Assembly: GCF_016545825.1 (NCBI RefSeq)
Contig: NC_052613.1
Location: 33,120,844 to 33,184,843, forward strand
Origin: Eucalyptus grandis
Lineage: Eukaryota; Streptophyta; Magnoliopsida; Myrtales; Myrtaceae
Length of the DNA: 64,000 bases
Reading direction: 5' to 3'
Notes under the pieces: model-generated
What the model was told of the DNA's origin: nothing
Databases searched by the model: none
The model's input: the letters and a program-made list of their open reading frames with translations, nothing else
Shown here: piece after piece, positions 11,126 to 22,279 of the stretch
How the letters are laid out: each line of letters begins with the position of its first letter
Numbering within the stretch: position 1 is the stretch's first letter
Position numbers and translations under genes: made by a program

Positions 11126-12114
11126 ATGATGACGTTTCTTTAATATATGAAGACAAAATAATTGGCTTAGTCCTAAATAAATATCTCATCAGCATTTTCA
11201 TTTAGAGGCTTTTTGTTTCTCTTTTTTTTTCTTCTTTTTTTTTCTCCATTCATTTTGTTCTTCCTCGTTCATCGGAAAACTCTCAGGTTCATCTTTTTCC
11301 TAAAAAAATTGATACTTGATTAGGCTTTCACCGGACACTAATAATTTCCAAAAAAAAAAAAAAGAAAGAAAAAGAAAAAAATCACACCAACTTATTTGCA
11401 CAAGAGAACTCAATGTGCCCTCCACGGTTTCTCTTCCTCCATGCCTTGCCCTTTCTTCTACGATCAACAGCGACGACATGTGTGTCTGCTGTATTCAGAA
11501 AATTTTAAAAAAGAAAGCACAATGACGTGTGCATTTCCCATGATCTTGTTCCTTCATCTGCGTGTCGATCCTGGAATGCTTCAAATGCCAAAAACGAGGT
11601 TTGATTGAAAACTGAAACTCGCATATCCAAGCTCATCGATGTCCACTTCAATGGTTTCCTCCGATCTCCTCTACCTCCTCCCCTTCTATCTCTCCGCCAC
11701 CATTCACGTCCTCAAGAACCTTCTCTCACATCTCATGACCTCCACAAGAAGCCACTTCTTATCGCTCATTGATACATTTCTGTCACTAACGCTCAGTCCA
11801 GGCCCAAGCCGTCATCGTCGATGAAAAAGAAGATGGTGAATAGAAAAGAAAAAAAGAAAAAAAGAAAATCCCTAGACGTAAATGCCTAGAGCAAAGCTTG
11901 GAACTATTTTGAAATTAATTTTTTTACTTCATGCTCTTCTTTGAGACAAAAAAATCCACTTCGAATTCTTATTTAAAATACTCTTACTTTAATTCATTAT
12001 TGAAAAAAAAATTCTACATTTTAACACACTAGTTTGCTGAATAATTCATTGAGTGCTTGGTGTGATCACTTTCCTTAATTCAAGACAACAAAGCCTAGAG
12101 AATTACTAAAACAG
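11126..12114. other. Duplicated gene-free DNA (part of block F)
   Basis: From about 11380 the sequence matches 19050-19740 closely, including a short frame starting ATGGTTTCC near 11650 with 'HVLKNLLSHLM', also present near 19287 ('HVLKNLLSHLMASK'). The frame is broken differently in the two copies. I do not recognise the peptide; it may be an exon remnant. No intact gene is present. Confidence 0.45.
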
Positions 12115-13190
12115 TCTTAAACTTAACTTAATTCAATTATAAATTTTTCTATATTAATTCAACCCTAAATTTTTTATAATTGTATAAATTCAATTTATCT
12201 CGTCAAATTTGGCCAAGTGAACGCAGCCTGCCTGGCCAATAATTTTTCAATGATATTTTTTGAATTTTTTATTAATTTTTTGAATTTTATTCTTTTCCTT
12301 TTCTTTTTCCATTCTTTTTTCTCTTCTTCCTCTTTTGACTCTGTTCCCCGCAGTGGCCGGCGAGGGCGAGGGTGAGGGCCACGAAGTCCTCGCCGACCGC
12401 CGGCGAAAGTTGGGGCCCTCGCCCGGCCTAACCCACCCTCGCCGGCGGCCTCGCCCGCGGATTGCGAAGAAAGCGAGAGCAGAACGAGGAAATTCGACGC
12501 CAGGACGAGAATCGAGCCTTGAAGCAGGGACGCGAGCAGAATTCGGATCACAGGCAGAGCCGGAACATTTCCAAGAAAGCGACGCGATTTCGGCGAAACA
12601 GAAAAAACCACACGCACTCACCCACCTGCGAGTCCTTGGAGAATGGTTTGGGAAATCGAGGCGAGGAGCGAGAGATTATGGAAGAGAGAGGAAGGGAGAG
12701 AAAGATTCGAGGGGATGGAATGCAATGGAGGAGATCGAATGGTGCTAGCCGAGAAGAGGAGGAAGAAGACAGTGAAGAGCGAGAGATTATGGAAGAGAGG
12801 AAAGGGGACTTCCTCCTCCTTCGAGAGGCCGGCGAGCCTCGCCAGCCGTGGGCGAGGCCGCTGGCAAGGGTGGGTGAGGCTGGGCGAGGTCGCGGCCCTC
12901 GTCCAATGGCCAGCGAGCCTCGCCAGAGCCTTGCCGGTCAGAGGCTCGCCGGCCACAGCGAGAAAAGAAGGCAAAGAGGAAGAAGAGAGAAAAGAAAAGG
13001 AAAAATAAAAAATAAAAATAAAAAATAAATTGAAAAAGTAATAAAATATTATAAAAATTACTATATTAGCGTGAATAGGACGGCGCAGGCTGACTCAATT
13101 TAGTTAAATGAACTAGATTGGTAAAAGAATTTAGAATTGAATTGATATATTTATAATAAATTTTATTTTATTTTTTAATTTTTTCAACAG
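12115..13190. mobile_element. Fold-back element with GC-rich core and captured UTR-like sequence, copy 1
   Basis: Outer AT-rich arms (from about 12115 and back from about 13190) and inner arms (TTTTCTCTTCTTCCTC..GTGGCCGGCGAG at 12318-12366 against CTCGCCGGCCAC..GAAGAGAGAAAAG near 12947-12990) are inverted repeats. The GC-rich interior (12455-12800) reads on the minus strand like a plant 5' UTR exon with a possible splice donor (GACTCGCAG|GTGGGTGAG near 12625). Long frames on both strands here come from base composition and have no family resemblance. The same element with the same interior is at 19745-20720. Exact termini and target duplication were not established. Confidence 0.6.
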
Positions 13191-13435
13191 AACTTTTGAA
13201 GTGTTCTTTTATGAGGTGCTCGTGTGACGTGAAAGCAAATGCCACATTTGACATTTGGGATACAAAGAAGTACGCAATATTTTTTAAAAGAGGAGCTCGA
13301 GTATCATTTGACAATTGCTAAGCCCGGTTTGCGAGACTCACACGAGTCTCACATTGAATATTTGAAGTGAAGAGGATGGGAGCACGTAGCACGTGTCTGA
13401 GCGGACCCACTGTTCGGGTTTCTCTCTCATCTGGT

Positions 13436-13950
13436 TTATTCAACGTCCATCAATGGGCGAATAAAGATTTTCTCATGTTTCGAAGCAATTAGGAAGCCGG
13501 GTCTCAAAGGCCGCCGAAGATGAAGAAGTCGGAGACCTTCGCCACCCGTCCCGGCCGCACCAACCAGCAGCCGAGCCCGGTGACGGGCTGATCTCGAGTT
13601 CTGTAGTTCTCCAGACCCAGATCTGGATGAGCGGATCGCAAGCGACGCCGACGCTTGTCCATGGCCGTCGTCGGCATCCTTCGGAGAGATCTGGTCGGAG
13701 GAGGTGGTGGAGCTGCCGGAGGAGTCGTGGGAGGAGGTGGTGGCGAAGTGGGAGGTGGAGGAGGAGGCAAGGAGGGTACGGACCATGGAGAGGCGTGGGT
13801 AAAAGGTGGAGGGGGAAGAGCTGGCCTTGCAGAAGAGCTCATAGGCGACGCAAAGGGTGGACGAGGACCCCCGGGGAAGAGGGGGGGCCGGGGAAAACTT
13901 CTCAGAGAGATAAAAAGTGGCTGACGCGGAGGTTCGGGATCACTTAATAT
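13436..13950 (-). other. GC-rich, Pro/Ser-rich reading frames, possible gene fragment
   Basis: On the minus strand two overlapping frames are open. One is proline-rich (PPPPPPTSPPPPP) and one is Ser/Thr-rich (YELFCKASSSPSTFYPRL then SMVRTLLASSSTSHF). GC content is much higher than the surroundings, as in a plant first exon. I cannot assign a family. It is absent from duplicated copy 2, which passes straight into other sequence after block D, so it may be a separate insertion or a remnant. Confidence 0.3.
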
Positions 13951-14534
13951 TTTCTATGTGAAGGATTATAATCAATTCTAAGCACATGGCGTATGCCATG
14001 TCCTCTATAAATTGAAGGAGAATCTTTTGGAACTGGCTACCTTTTAATATGGAAAATTCTAAATTAAACAAGAACAATCATCGAATAAAAGTCCATATAT
14101 TTTTACTTTATATTAAAAAAATAAAAAGCAGGGCTATTTCCACCTCTTCTATAGCTTGATACACACATTTTATTATCAATTGACCAAAATATCAATTTAT
14201 TATTAAGGAAAAAAACAAGATCAATCGTCAATTCATCCGCTTTTTTCTCTCATTTTTCTGTTCACCTTTCATGTTTATTATTAATTGACTAAAATATTCT
14301 TCTATGAGTAAAGATCAATTAATGATTAATTAACCATACTTTTTGTTTCTCATTGTCAACGTTGCTTCTCCCATCTTCTTTTTAAACTATGATGGATTAA
14401 ATTTTGTAGTACTTTTAAGTTTGTAAGTTTGGTCTGTAAATACTAATTTGCTTAGATTGTTCATTTTTTCTAATGTAGCTAAACTATTCATCTTAATAGT
14501 AATAGGATGGCTTGAGGTAATTTTTACAATGTTC

Positions 14535-14539
<5 letters not shown>

Positions 14540-14604
<65 letters not shown>
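14540..14604. repeat. (CT)n microsatellite, about 32 units
   Basis: An uninterrupted CT dinucleotide run. It produces an artefactual Ser-Leu frame. Confidence 0.97.
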
Positions 14605-14606
<2 letters not shown>

Positions 14607-15599
14607 GCAACTCAGATACTCATGTTCCATTTTCATCAATGAATAACTTGCAATTAAGAAACTGATTAGTTGAGAAATGTATAATTCTATGGGAAAATGC
14701 TAAGGACAAAATTCATCATATAATTTTGTCCAACTTCCTTAGATAAATAATTGCAAATGACCATCAAACAAAGACAAAGCAAAACAATAGCAACAAAAAA
14801 TCACAACTTATCGACACGTGTCTTGTTATAAAAAAAAATCGATTGGTTGAGAAATATCTTAAGGAAATGACAAAGAGAGACATATATCAACATATCTCAA
14901 TCTTCCTGAAAATATGTTTCGATCACAGTCTAGATGGAGTCGATCATTTCCAACTACTCAATAGTGACCATCTTAATGTTTTCTTTCTTTCTTCATTCTC
15001 GATGGTACGGAAAGAAACAACCATTCTTTTTTCTTTTTTTCATGTTTTTAATTGACCACGCTATTGCGATTTGGAAAGAGCAAGTTGTTAACATAGAGGG
15101 CTGGGTTTCAATGGCCTCGGTGGGTTGGAATGCCATTTAAAGTTCTCACATATCTGGTGGGTCAACTCCGGAAGAAAGCATGTATTTACATGAAAGAAAG
15201 TAAGTATTTTTTTCCCTGGTGAATGAACATCGCCACTATCATCTTTTCCAACTAACCTAAGTGGCAAATGGCGCTCACGTGGTAAGCTGACTCGACATTT
15301 TTTATTATTGTAGAAGGCAAAAAGAAGATGATTTTGAACTTAAAACGAAAAATTATTATCGAAGAGAAACGAAAAGAAATAGAGTAACAGAATCTTGAAG
15401 CAAAACCAAATGTCACAGTTTTCTTTTCTTTCTTCTTTTCGATTTGAAGAAAAATGCAAACACAAAAGCAAAATATAGCGAACAATAGTAATGATTGAAG
15501 GGAAAACAAGGTCATATATCGGCCGTTATACCTACGAGAGAGAACATTAATCAAACAGTTTTAGAAGATGTGGAAGATTTTCCCTCAATGCAATACAAG

Positions 15600-17160
15600 G
15601 AGAGGGCTAGGGTGAGCGATTCAAGAGGCGCGAGCGCGAGCTTGCCTTTGTTGTCGTAGGTGTCATTATTGAGGCTAAGAGATTAATTGAGGCAAGACTT
15701 GCAAGCAGTCTCGATGGTGATAACTAGTGTCACTTGTGTTATTTCTAATTGAAAATCGCTAACATGATAGTCCAATTAACGTCGACTGTTTTATATAACA
15801 AGATTAACGTTGACATGAATAATTTTTACAATTTTACTTAAAATTTTCAAGTTTCCACTTTTCTTTCCTTTTCTTTTCTTTCTTTTTTTCTTTCTCTACC
15901 AGTTATTGGGTGGAAATTCGATAAATGAAATAAATAAAAGAAAAAAATTAAAATTTATAAAATTTCAAAAATTGGTCATGCTTGTGATTTCCAGTAACAA
16001 TTGGCTAGATGGACTGCATGAAAATCGTTAAAATATTTATAACTAAATTTATAAAATTAAAATTTTAAAACTTAATTAGCAATCGTATAATCTTTTCAAA
16101 AAAATTTCGGACAATTTTTCTTTCTCATTTTTTAGCGATAAAAAACGGCCGATCCTGCTTACATGCAAGCGGTGTTTATCACATTGGTTGCCACGTAGGT
16201 TTATTTGGATAGAAAAGATAACAGGGGACATCTCCATCTCTATATTAAGAGTAAGTGCTTTTTTAGAAGACAAATGGAAAGGGGATCATTTTTGTCCCCT
16301 TTAATATTATGCGAAATTTTATCCATCCGGAATTTTCATCTAGGAAACGTCGTCCTAGATAAAGAAAATGATAATTTTGATTTGTCCTTATCTAATATTT
16401 TTGTTATAAAAATCATGGAGTACCTAAATTTTTAAAGTCAACTAATCCACATGAATAAATGTAAATTGGGACTTATCAAATACTTCTTGAAAGCATTTTG
16501 TTGGAAGAGATAAGGAAAACTCGTGTTCATTGTTCCTAAAAGATGAACAGATATGTAGCGTAATACATGGAGGGTTGAATGTCGAAATCAACTTAATTTT
16601 TTTAAACAGTTTAAAAGTATTCTGCAATACTAGTTTTCATTAGGTTGGAGAAACGTTCCATCATGAAAGGAATTATGAAGCGTGCCCAAGGAAAAAAGTC
16701 ACAATTTGTTTGCAGTTGGAACTCGTAGGCGTGAGGAAACTTTCGAACCGAGTAATGCTATGGTCAACCTTCAGCAATCGAAAGAAGTATGCTTTCAAAT
16801 TGGTCTTCTGCTAAGAGACGTTGTCTATTATTTGGTCTTTCACTAAATGACGCTGTACTCGGCACTTAGGTCTTTGGCAAAAAAGGAATCGATACGTACA
16901 TTAGAGACAAGGTATTCATATAGGAAATTATGGGGTGGTGTGGTCCCGTGGGCTAAGACGTTACCCGCAAACCCATCCCATTTAATAAGGACATTTTTTA
17001 TTTATTTATTAATGAGCAATAATTTACATTAGCTCTCCATAGGATGCCCCTTTCTCACTTAAACATGTGTGGGAAAAGACTAATATTTTACTATTAATTA
17101 CTTCATCGTCATATATATTTTCTCAGACTAAAATGAATTTATTTATTAATTAGTCTATGT
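15600..17160. repeat. Dispersed block A, copy 2
   Basis: Colinear with 4000-5080 and 28730-30100: 'gggtgagcgat' near 15611, 'ccacgtaggtttatttgga' near 16190, 'gtaagtgctttttt' near 16250 and the 'ggtctttggcaaaaaa' motif near 16869. No gene is recognised. Confidence 0.6.
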
Positions 17161-17189
17161 ATAAAAATACATAGCTAGTCTGATGGCTC

Positions 17190-17600
17190 ATAGTTACGAA
17201 TCTCTCTCTCTCTCTGGACACTTCCAAATCAGTAATCCATTTGTGGATCCTCTCACATAGTATAAAGGACTAAGCAGGGTTAGAGCAATGATGTCCAAAT
17301 CCCTGTGGAGATAACTTTCATATACCCTTGCACTTTACTTTGGCATCATCGGATGAAGCTTTAGTAAATTAAGAGCTAGCTCGTCCGGTAAAGAAAATTT
17401 TGTGTATAGATGCGAGAACCAAAGTTGAGGTCCCTTAAGTAAAGATTCTTGCCTATCCACCTTTTAAAGTCAACCATTCCGGTGGTCAAAGGTAAATGTT
17501 TTGAGAACTGCTCTAGAATGAGGATTGGTATGCGATTCCACCATGTCCAACCAGACCAACAGTTCATACCGATGGGTTCTGGATAGAATGAATGTATTAA
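17190..17600. repeat. Dispersed block B, copy 2
   Basis: Matches 6820-7250 and 24910-25390 in order and spacing, including 'ggatcctctcacat' and 'gcgattccaccatg'. Confidence 0.65.
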
Positions 17601-17637
17601 GAAAAAGAAGCAACGTGTGTGACAATTATTTTTAAAA

Positions 17638-18800
17638 GGTAATGTGAATTTATATGCTTTAAAGGATGTAAAGTGTCCTGCGATGAGTAAAACTCAAATG
17701 TTTTTCATCTAATCAATTATAATAAACTAGAGAATGAAGGTGTGGCTTTTTTAGAGAATCAATATAGAGATAAAATTTACTATAATGGGATTTCTGTTTT
17801 AGAATAAGTTACCTTGAAATAGATCAAGTCATGTCTAAGTCTCAAAAGGCAATACGATCGGAGGATTAGCTTCACGCCTCAACCCGTAGTCATCAAAGTA
17901 ACTATCTCAGAACAAGAAGGAGCATCTCGGTGATTTCTTAGGATTTGCATGGTGCTTCTTACCAATGCGGTTTCTCCTCTTCAAGCACAAGCCAAACAAA
18001 GCTTTACTTCTTCTCTTGCCCCCAAAGGATGAAAAAGTAATATGTGAATTTGTACTGCGCAACAAGTAAAACTCAAATATTTTTCATACCATCAATTATA
18101 ATAAAACTAGAGAATGAAGGTGGGGCTTTTATGGAGGAACAATGTAGAGATGAAATTTACTATAATGAGTTTTGTGTTTCAGAATAAGTTACCTTGAAAC
18201 AAATCAAGTCATGTCCAAATCTTGAAATGCAATACGGTCGGGCGATTAGCTTCACACCTTAACTTGTAGTCATCAAAGCAAATATCTCAGAAGAAGAAGT
18301 GTATCAGTGATTTCTCAAGATCAGTGTGGTGTTTCTTACCAATGTAGTTTCTCCTCTTCAAGCACAAGCGAAACAAAGCTTTACTTCTTCTCTTGCCCCC
18401 AAAAGATGAAAAAGTAATTTGTGAATCTGAATGCTTTAGATGATGTAAAGTGTCATGTGAACAAGTAAAACTCAAATGTTTTTCATCCTGCCAAATTTTA
18501 ATAAACAAGAAAATGAAGGTGGGCTTTTCTAGAGGAGCAATGTAGAGATGAAATTTACTATATTGAGGATTGCGTTTCAGAATAAATTTTATTGAAACAG
18601 ATTAAGTCGTGTCCGAATCTAAAAAAGAAATACAGTTGGAGGATTACCTTCATGCCTCAACCTAGAGTCAGCAAAGTAAATAACTCAAAACAAAAAGGAG
18701 CGTCTCGGTGATTTTCTTACCGGCGTGATTTCTCCACTTCAAGCACAAGCTCTCGCCTCCTAAAGTAAGCTCGAATTCTTCTCTTGCCCCGAAGGTTGAA
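17638..18800. repeat. Three tandem copies of a ~380-400-bp unit
   Basis: Units begin near 17638, 18037 and 18414. Each has 'gtaaaactcaaat', 'agaatgaaggtg', 'gatgaaatttactat', 'cagaataa..t', 'ggaggattagcttca', 'tttctcctcttcaagcacaag' and 'cttctcttgcccccaaa'. The third unit diverges at its end near 18780. It is absent from duplication copy 1. No coding function is recognised, although the units include short conserved open stretches. Confidence 0.8.
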
Positions 18801-19744
18801 CCAGAAACGCTTGGTATATACGAAATCTTGTGATGGTTGCTTTTTTCAAAATGAGGCAAATTTACTTCTTTAACCCTTACCTTTTTTACCAAGACTTCCA
18901 AAACAATCCCTTCCTCTTAATTAGCCTCTAGATTTTAAGGATGTTTTCTTGGGTCACTTTTGTGATTGGCCCATGTGGCCACAGATGTCGAAGTGAAAAG
19001 AACATTTAAGAATGAATGATGAGGACCGAACACATCACGTGGTCTTCCACAGTTTCTCTTCCTCCATGATTGTCCTTTTCTTGTACGTCAATAGCAACAT
19101 GTGCGTCTGCTGTGTTCAGAAAATTTAAAAAAAGAAAAAGAAAAGAAAGAGAGAACAATGACGAGTGTATTTCTCATGGTTTTGTTCCTTCATCTACGCG
19201 TCGATCGCGAACGCTTCAAATGCCAAAAATGAGTTTTGATTGAAAACTGAAACACGCATATCGAAGCACATCCATACCCAGTTCAATGGTTTTCTCCAAT
19301 CTCCTCCACCTCCTCTCCTTCTATCTCACCACCGGCATTCACGTCCTCAAGAACCTTCTCTCACATCTCATGGCCTCCAAGACGCCACTTCTTATCGCTC
19401 ATTGACACACTCCTGTCACAAACGCTCAGTCCAAGCCCAAGCTGTCATTGTCGATGAAGAAGAAGATGGTGAATAGAAAAGAAAAAGAAAAGAAAGAAAA
19501 AAAATTCTTGGACGTAAATGCCCAGAGCGAAGTTTGGCACTATTTTGAAACAAATTTTGTTATTCCATGCTCTTCTTTCAGATAAAAATTCCCCTTTGAA
19601 TTCTCAATTTGAAGAATAGTCTCACTTCAAATCATTTGAAAATATTATCTACATTTTATCACACTAGTCTGCCCAACAATTCATTAAATAATTGGTGTGA
19701 TCACTTTCCTTAATTCAAGACTATAACATATTGTGAGAAATATC

Positions 19745-20720
19745 ATATAGTCTTAAACCTAACATAATTCATTCATAAACTTATTTTACGTTAATTCAAT
19801 TCAAAATCTTCTGTAATTATGTTAATTCAATTTTTTCAGCTAAATTTGATTGGTCGAAATTCAAACATTGACATTACAATTTTTAATAATATTTTTTTGA
19901 ATTTTGAATTTTTATTTTTTTCTTTTTCTTTCCCTTTTCTTTTTTCTTCTCCCTCCTTTGGATTCTTTTGCCCGCCGTGGCCGGCGAGCCTCGCCGGCGA
20001 CTGGGCGAGGGCCGCGAAGCCTTCGCCGTCGCCGGCGGTTGCCTGGTCTCACCCAACCTAGCCGGCGGCCTCGCCCGCGGATTGCAAAGAAAGCGAGAGC
20101 AGAACGAGGAAATTCGACCCCAGGACGAGAATCGAGCCTTGAATCACGGACGCGAGCAGAATTCGGATCACAGGTGGAACCGTTCCAAAAAAGCAACGCG
20201 ATTTCGGCGAAACGGAAAAACTAAACACGCACCCACCCACCTGCGAGTCCTTGGAGAACGGTTTGGGAAATCGAGGCGAGGAGCGAGTAATTATGGAAGA
20301 GAGAGGAAGGGAGAGAGAGACTCGAGGGGATGGAATGCAATGGAGGAGATCGAGAGAGCTCCTGGTGCTGACCGAGAAGAGGAGGAAGAAGACAGATTGA
20401 GGAGCGAGAGATTATGGAAGAGAGAGGAAAGGGGACTTCCTCCTCCTTCGAGAGGCCGGCGAGCCTTGCCAGCCGTGGCGAGGCCACCAGCGAGGGTGAC
20501 GAGGCTCGCCGGCCACTGCGAGAAAAAAACCAAAAGGGAAAGAAGAGAAAAAAGAAAAAGAAAAAGATAAAATTTTTAAAAAATAAAGTATTATAAAAAT
20601 TATCACATCCACTAAATGACTATCATCACTAAGACTTTAAGATTAAATTGATAAAACAATTTAGAGATTGAATTGATATAATTATAATAAATTGTAAATA
20701 TTTTTAAATTTTTCTACAAA
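19745..20720. mobile_element. Fold-back element with GC-rich core, copy 2
   Basis: Second copy of the element at 12115-13190, in the same relative position inside block F. It therefore inserted before the segmental duplication. The interior keeps the UTR-like segment and the possible donor (ACTCGCAG|GTGGGTG, read on minus near 20240). Outer arms are weaker than in copy 1. Confidence 0.6.
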
Positions 20721-21010
20721 ACTTTTGAAGTGTTCTTTTATTAAGTGCTCGTATAAAAGAAATGCCACATTTGACATTTGGGATACAAAAAAGTACGCAA
20801 TAATTTTCAAAAGGGGAGCGCAATAATTATTAAGCCTGGTTTGAGAACTCACACATGAGTAGGACGATATCTAGTGCACATGCAAGGTAAGAAATTAACA
20901 AAATCTCACATTGAATATTTGGAGTGAAGAGGATAGGGGCAATTGACAATATTTTATTAGCCCATAAATTTTTAGAAAGAGGTGTGTTAATTAGGAGCGT
21001 TGACACTGAA

Positions 21011-22279
21011 AAATAATTCAAGTCCTTATAAATTGATATGGTGTTGGTATTGAGTTGTTGAAAGAGTAATTGATAGGTCTAGTCACTAATCAATAAACCA
21101 CTGACGTAAGACCAACATTATGTTACCAATGGAAGTGTTGCTAGGTGATGATGGACAAAGACGGTTATCGACATATGATGGCAAATAACCGCTTATGTTA
21201 CGAAAAGATATAAAGTGAAGATTGTATAAGAATTTTTGACCAATGGTTGAGCTAGAGGATATTCAAGGGATCGTAATTGCTTATGGATAAGGATGTGTAG
21301 TTGAAAATAAGCAAGGATTTGTGCAAGATTATATAAAGCGAAGCTTGACCAGTTGTGGAGTATCCACAATCAATGAACACTTACACAATTTATCAATTTC
21401 AGTTTATCGGTTTATTAGTTATATCTTCAATTCTTTTAATTAGATTTTACCTTTGTTTAGAGTTAGTGATCATTATTACACAAATTCATGGCACCATATT
21501 AGTACCGTTGACGGCACTATAGCAATACTATTCATAACCGCAGCAGTACTTTAGCTCACTGTAGAACTATAGTAGTTTCCTCTCTGAATCGCCATAGTAA
21601 GCTGTTTTAGATTTGGCGAAAGTTAAAGGTTTTAAACGACACGGCTAGTTTCTCCTATAAACTTTGAGTCCTTCTACTTTAACCTCTGCTATGAAACCTT
21701 CTAATTAAAAATACTGTCGAGATATCATCTTACTCAAATGGAAAGACAAAAGGCAAATAGAATTTCAAGTAATTTGAATGGGCTAGTAAACATTTTCCAC
21801 ATAAGCTTGATTGCAAGGGTAATTGCAAGTCATGATCCCCTCAATTGCCATTCAACATTTGAATTTCAGCGCAAACGTAAGGTCATCCAATGCAGTCATT
21901 TTGTTTTTCCTGAACTCTACGGATGTAGCGATTTGGAGATTACAAGACAGCAAAGGCCAATCCACCTCGGAAAATTTGTCGGCTTGCCACACATGAACAT
22001 CAAAGTTAAGAAAAGATGATCGTTTATCTTTATATAGTCCTACTTGAGGACAAAACCAAAAATTCAATCCATCTATAACCAGGAAAATGTGACATAGAAT
22101 TGCAGTTAGAGACATTGTAAATCTATAACCAGGAAACGCCGTGCATAGCACATGGCTTCACTCATAATACTTAGAGGGGAAAAAAGAACCAAGAAGGGGA
22201 AAAAACAACAATGATAGTGAAAATCCAAAAAGGAATATCAACAGATATGCTAATTTAATATTTATGTATCTCATTTTTT
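21011..22279. other. Intergenic DNA with one unrecognised frame
   Basis: No duplicated partner was found. Open frames occupy 21738-22019 (plus, 93 codons) and 21852-22151 (minus, 99 codons). Neither shows a motif I recognise, and neither has clear splice or start context. Treat as non-coding unless homology is found. Confidence 0.35.

Larger units (their letters stand above)
3260..13400. repeat. Copy 1 of a ~10-kb gene-free tandem segmental duplication
   Basis: The region holds a chain of blocks that recur in the same order at 14120-21010: A' (about 3270-3540 matching 14120-14340), a short block (about 3830-3900 matching 14740-14820), A (about 4000-5080 matching 15600-17160), B (6820-7250 matching 17190-17600), F (about 10000-13190 matching 18940-20740) and D (13190-13400 matching 20740-21010). 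Block D also has an extra copy at about 5080-5430 in this unit. This copy is longer because it carries a non-LTR insertion, a local tandem duplication and two MITEs. No intact protein gene is seen. Block limits are approximate because they were matched by eye. Confidence 0.75.
14120..21010. repeat. Copy 2 of the gene-free tandem segmental duplication
   Basis: Blocks A', A, B, F and D follow in the same order and orientation as in 3260-13400. This copy lacks the non-LTR element, the 7.2-9.0 kb tandem duplication and both MITEs of copy 1, and instead has its own three-fold tandem array at 17638-18800. The unoccupied MITE site near 19031 shows that the duplication preceded that insertion. Confidence 0.75.

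Noticed and set aside
12195..13028. Long overlapping frames (up to 188 codons) on both strands
   Set aside because: They come from GC-rich inverted repeats and GA/CT-rich composition. They recur in the paralogous element with different breaks and show no domain.
14448..14642. Small Ser-Leu-rich membrane-like peptide
   Set aside because: It is the (CT)n microsatellite in translation.
21738..22151. NLR C-terminal (C-JID-like) or other plant domain
   Set aside because: I could not match ordered motifs on either strand; overlapping frames on both strands favour chance.
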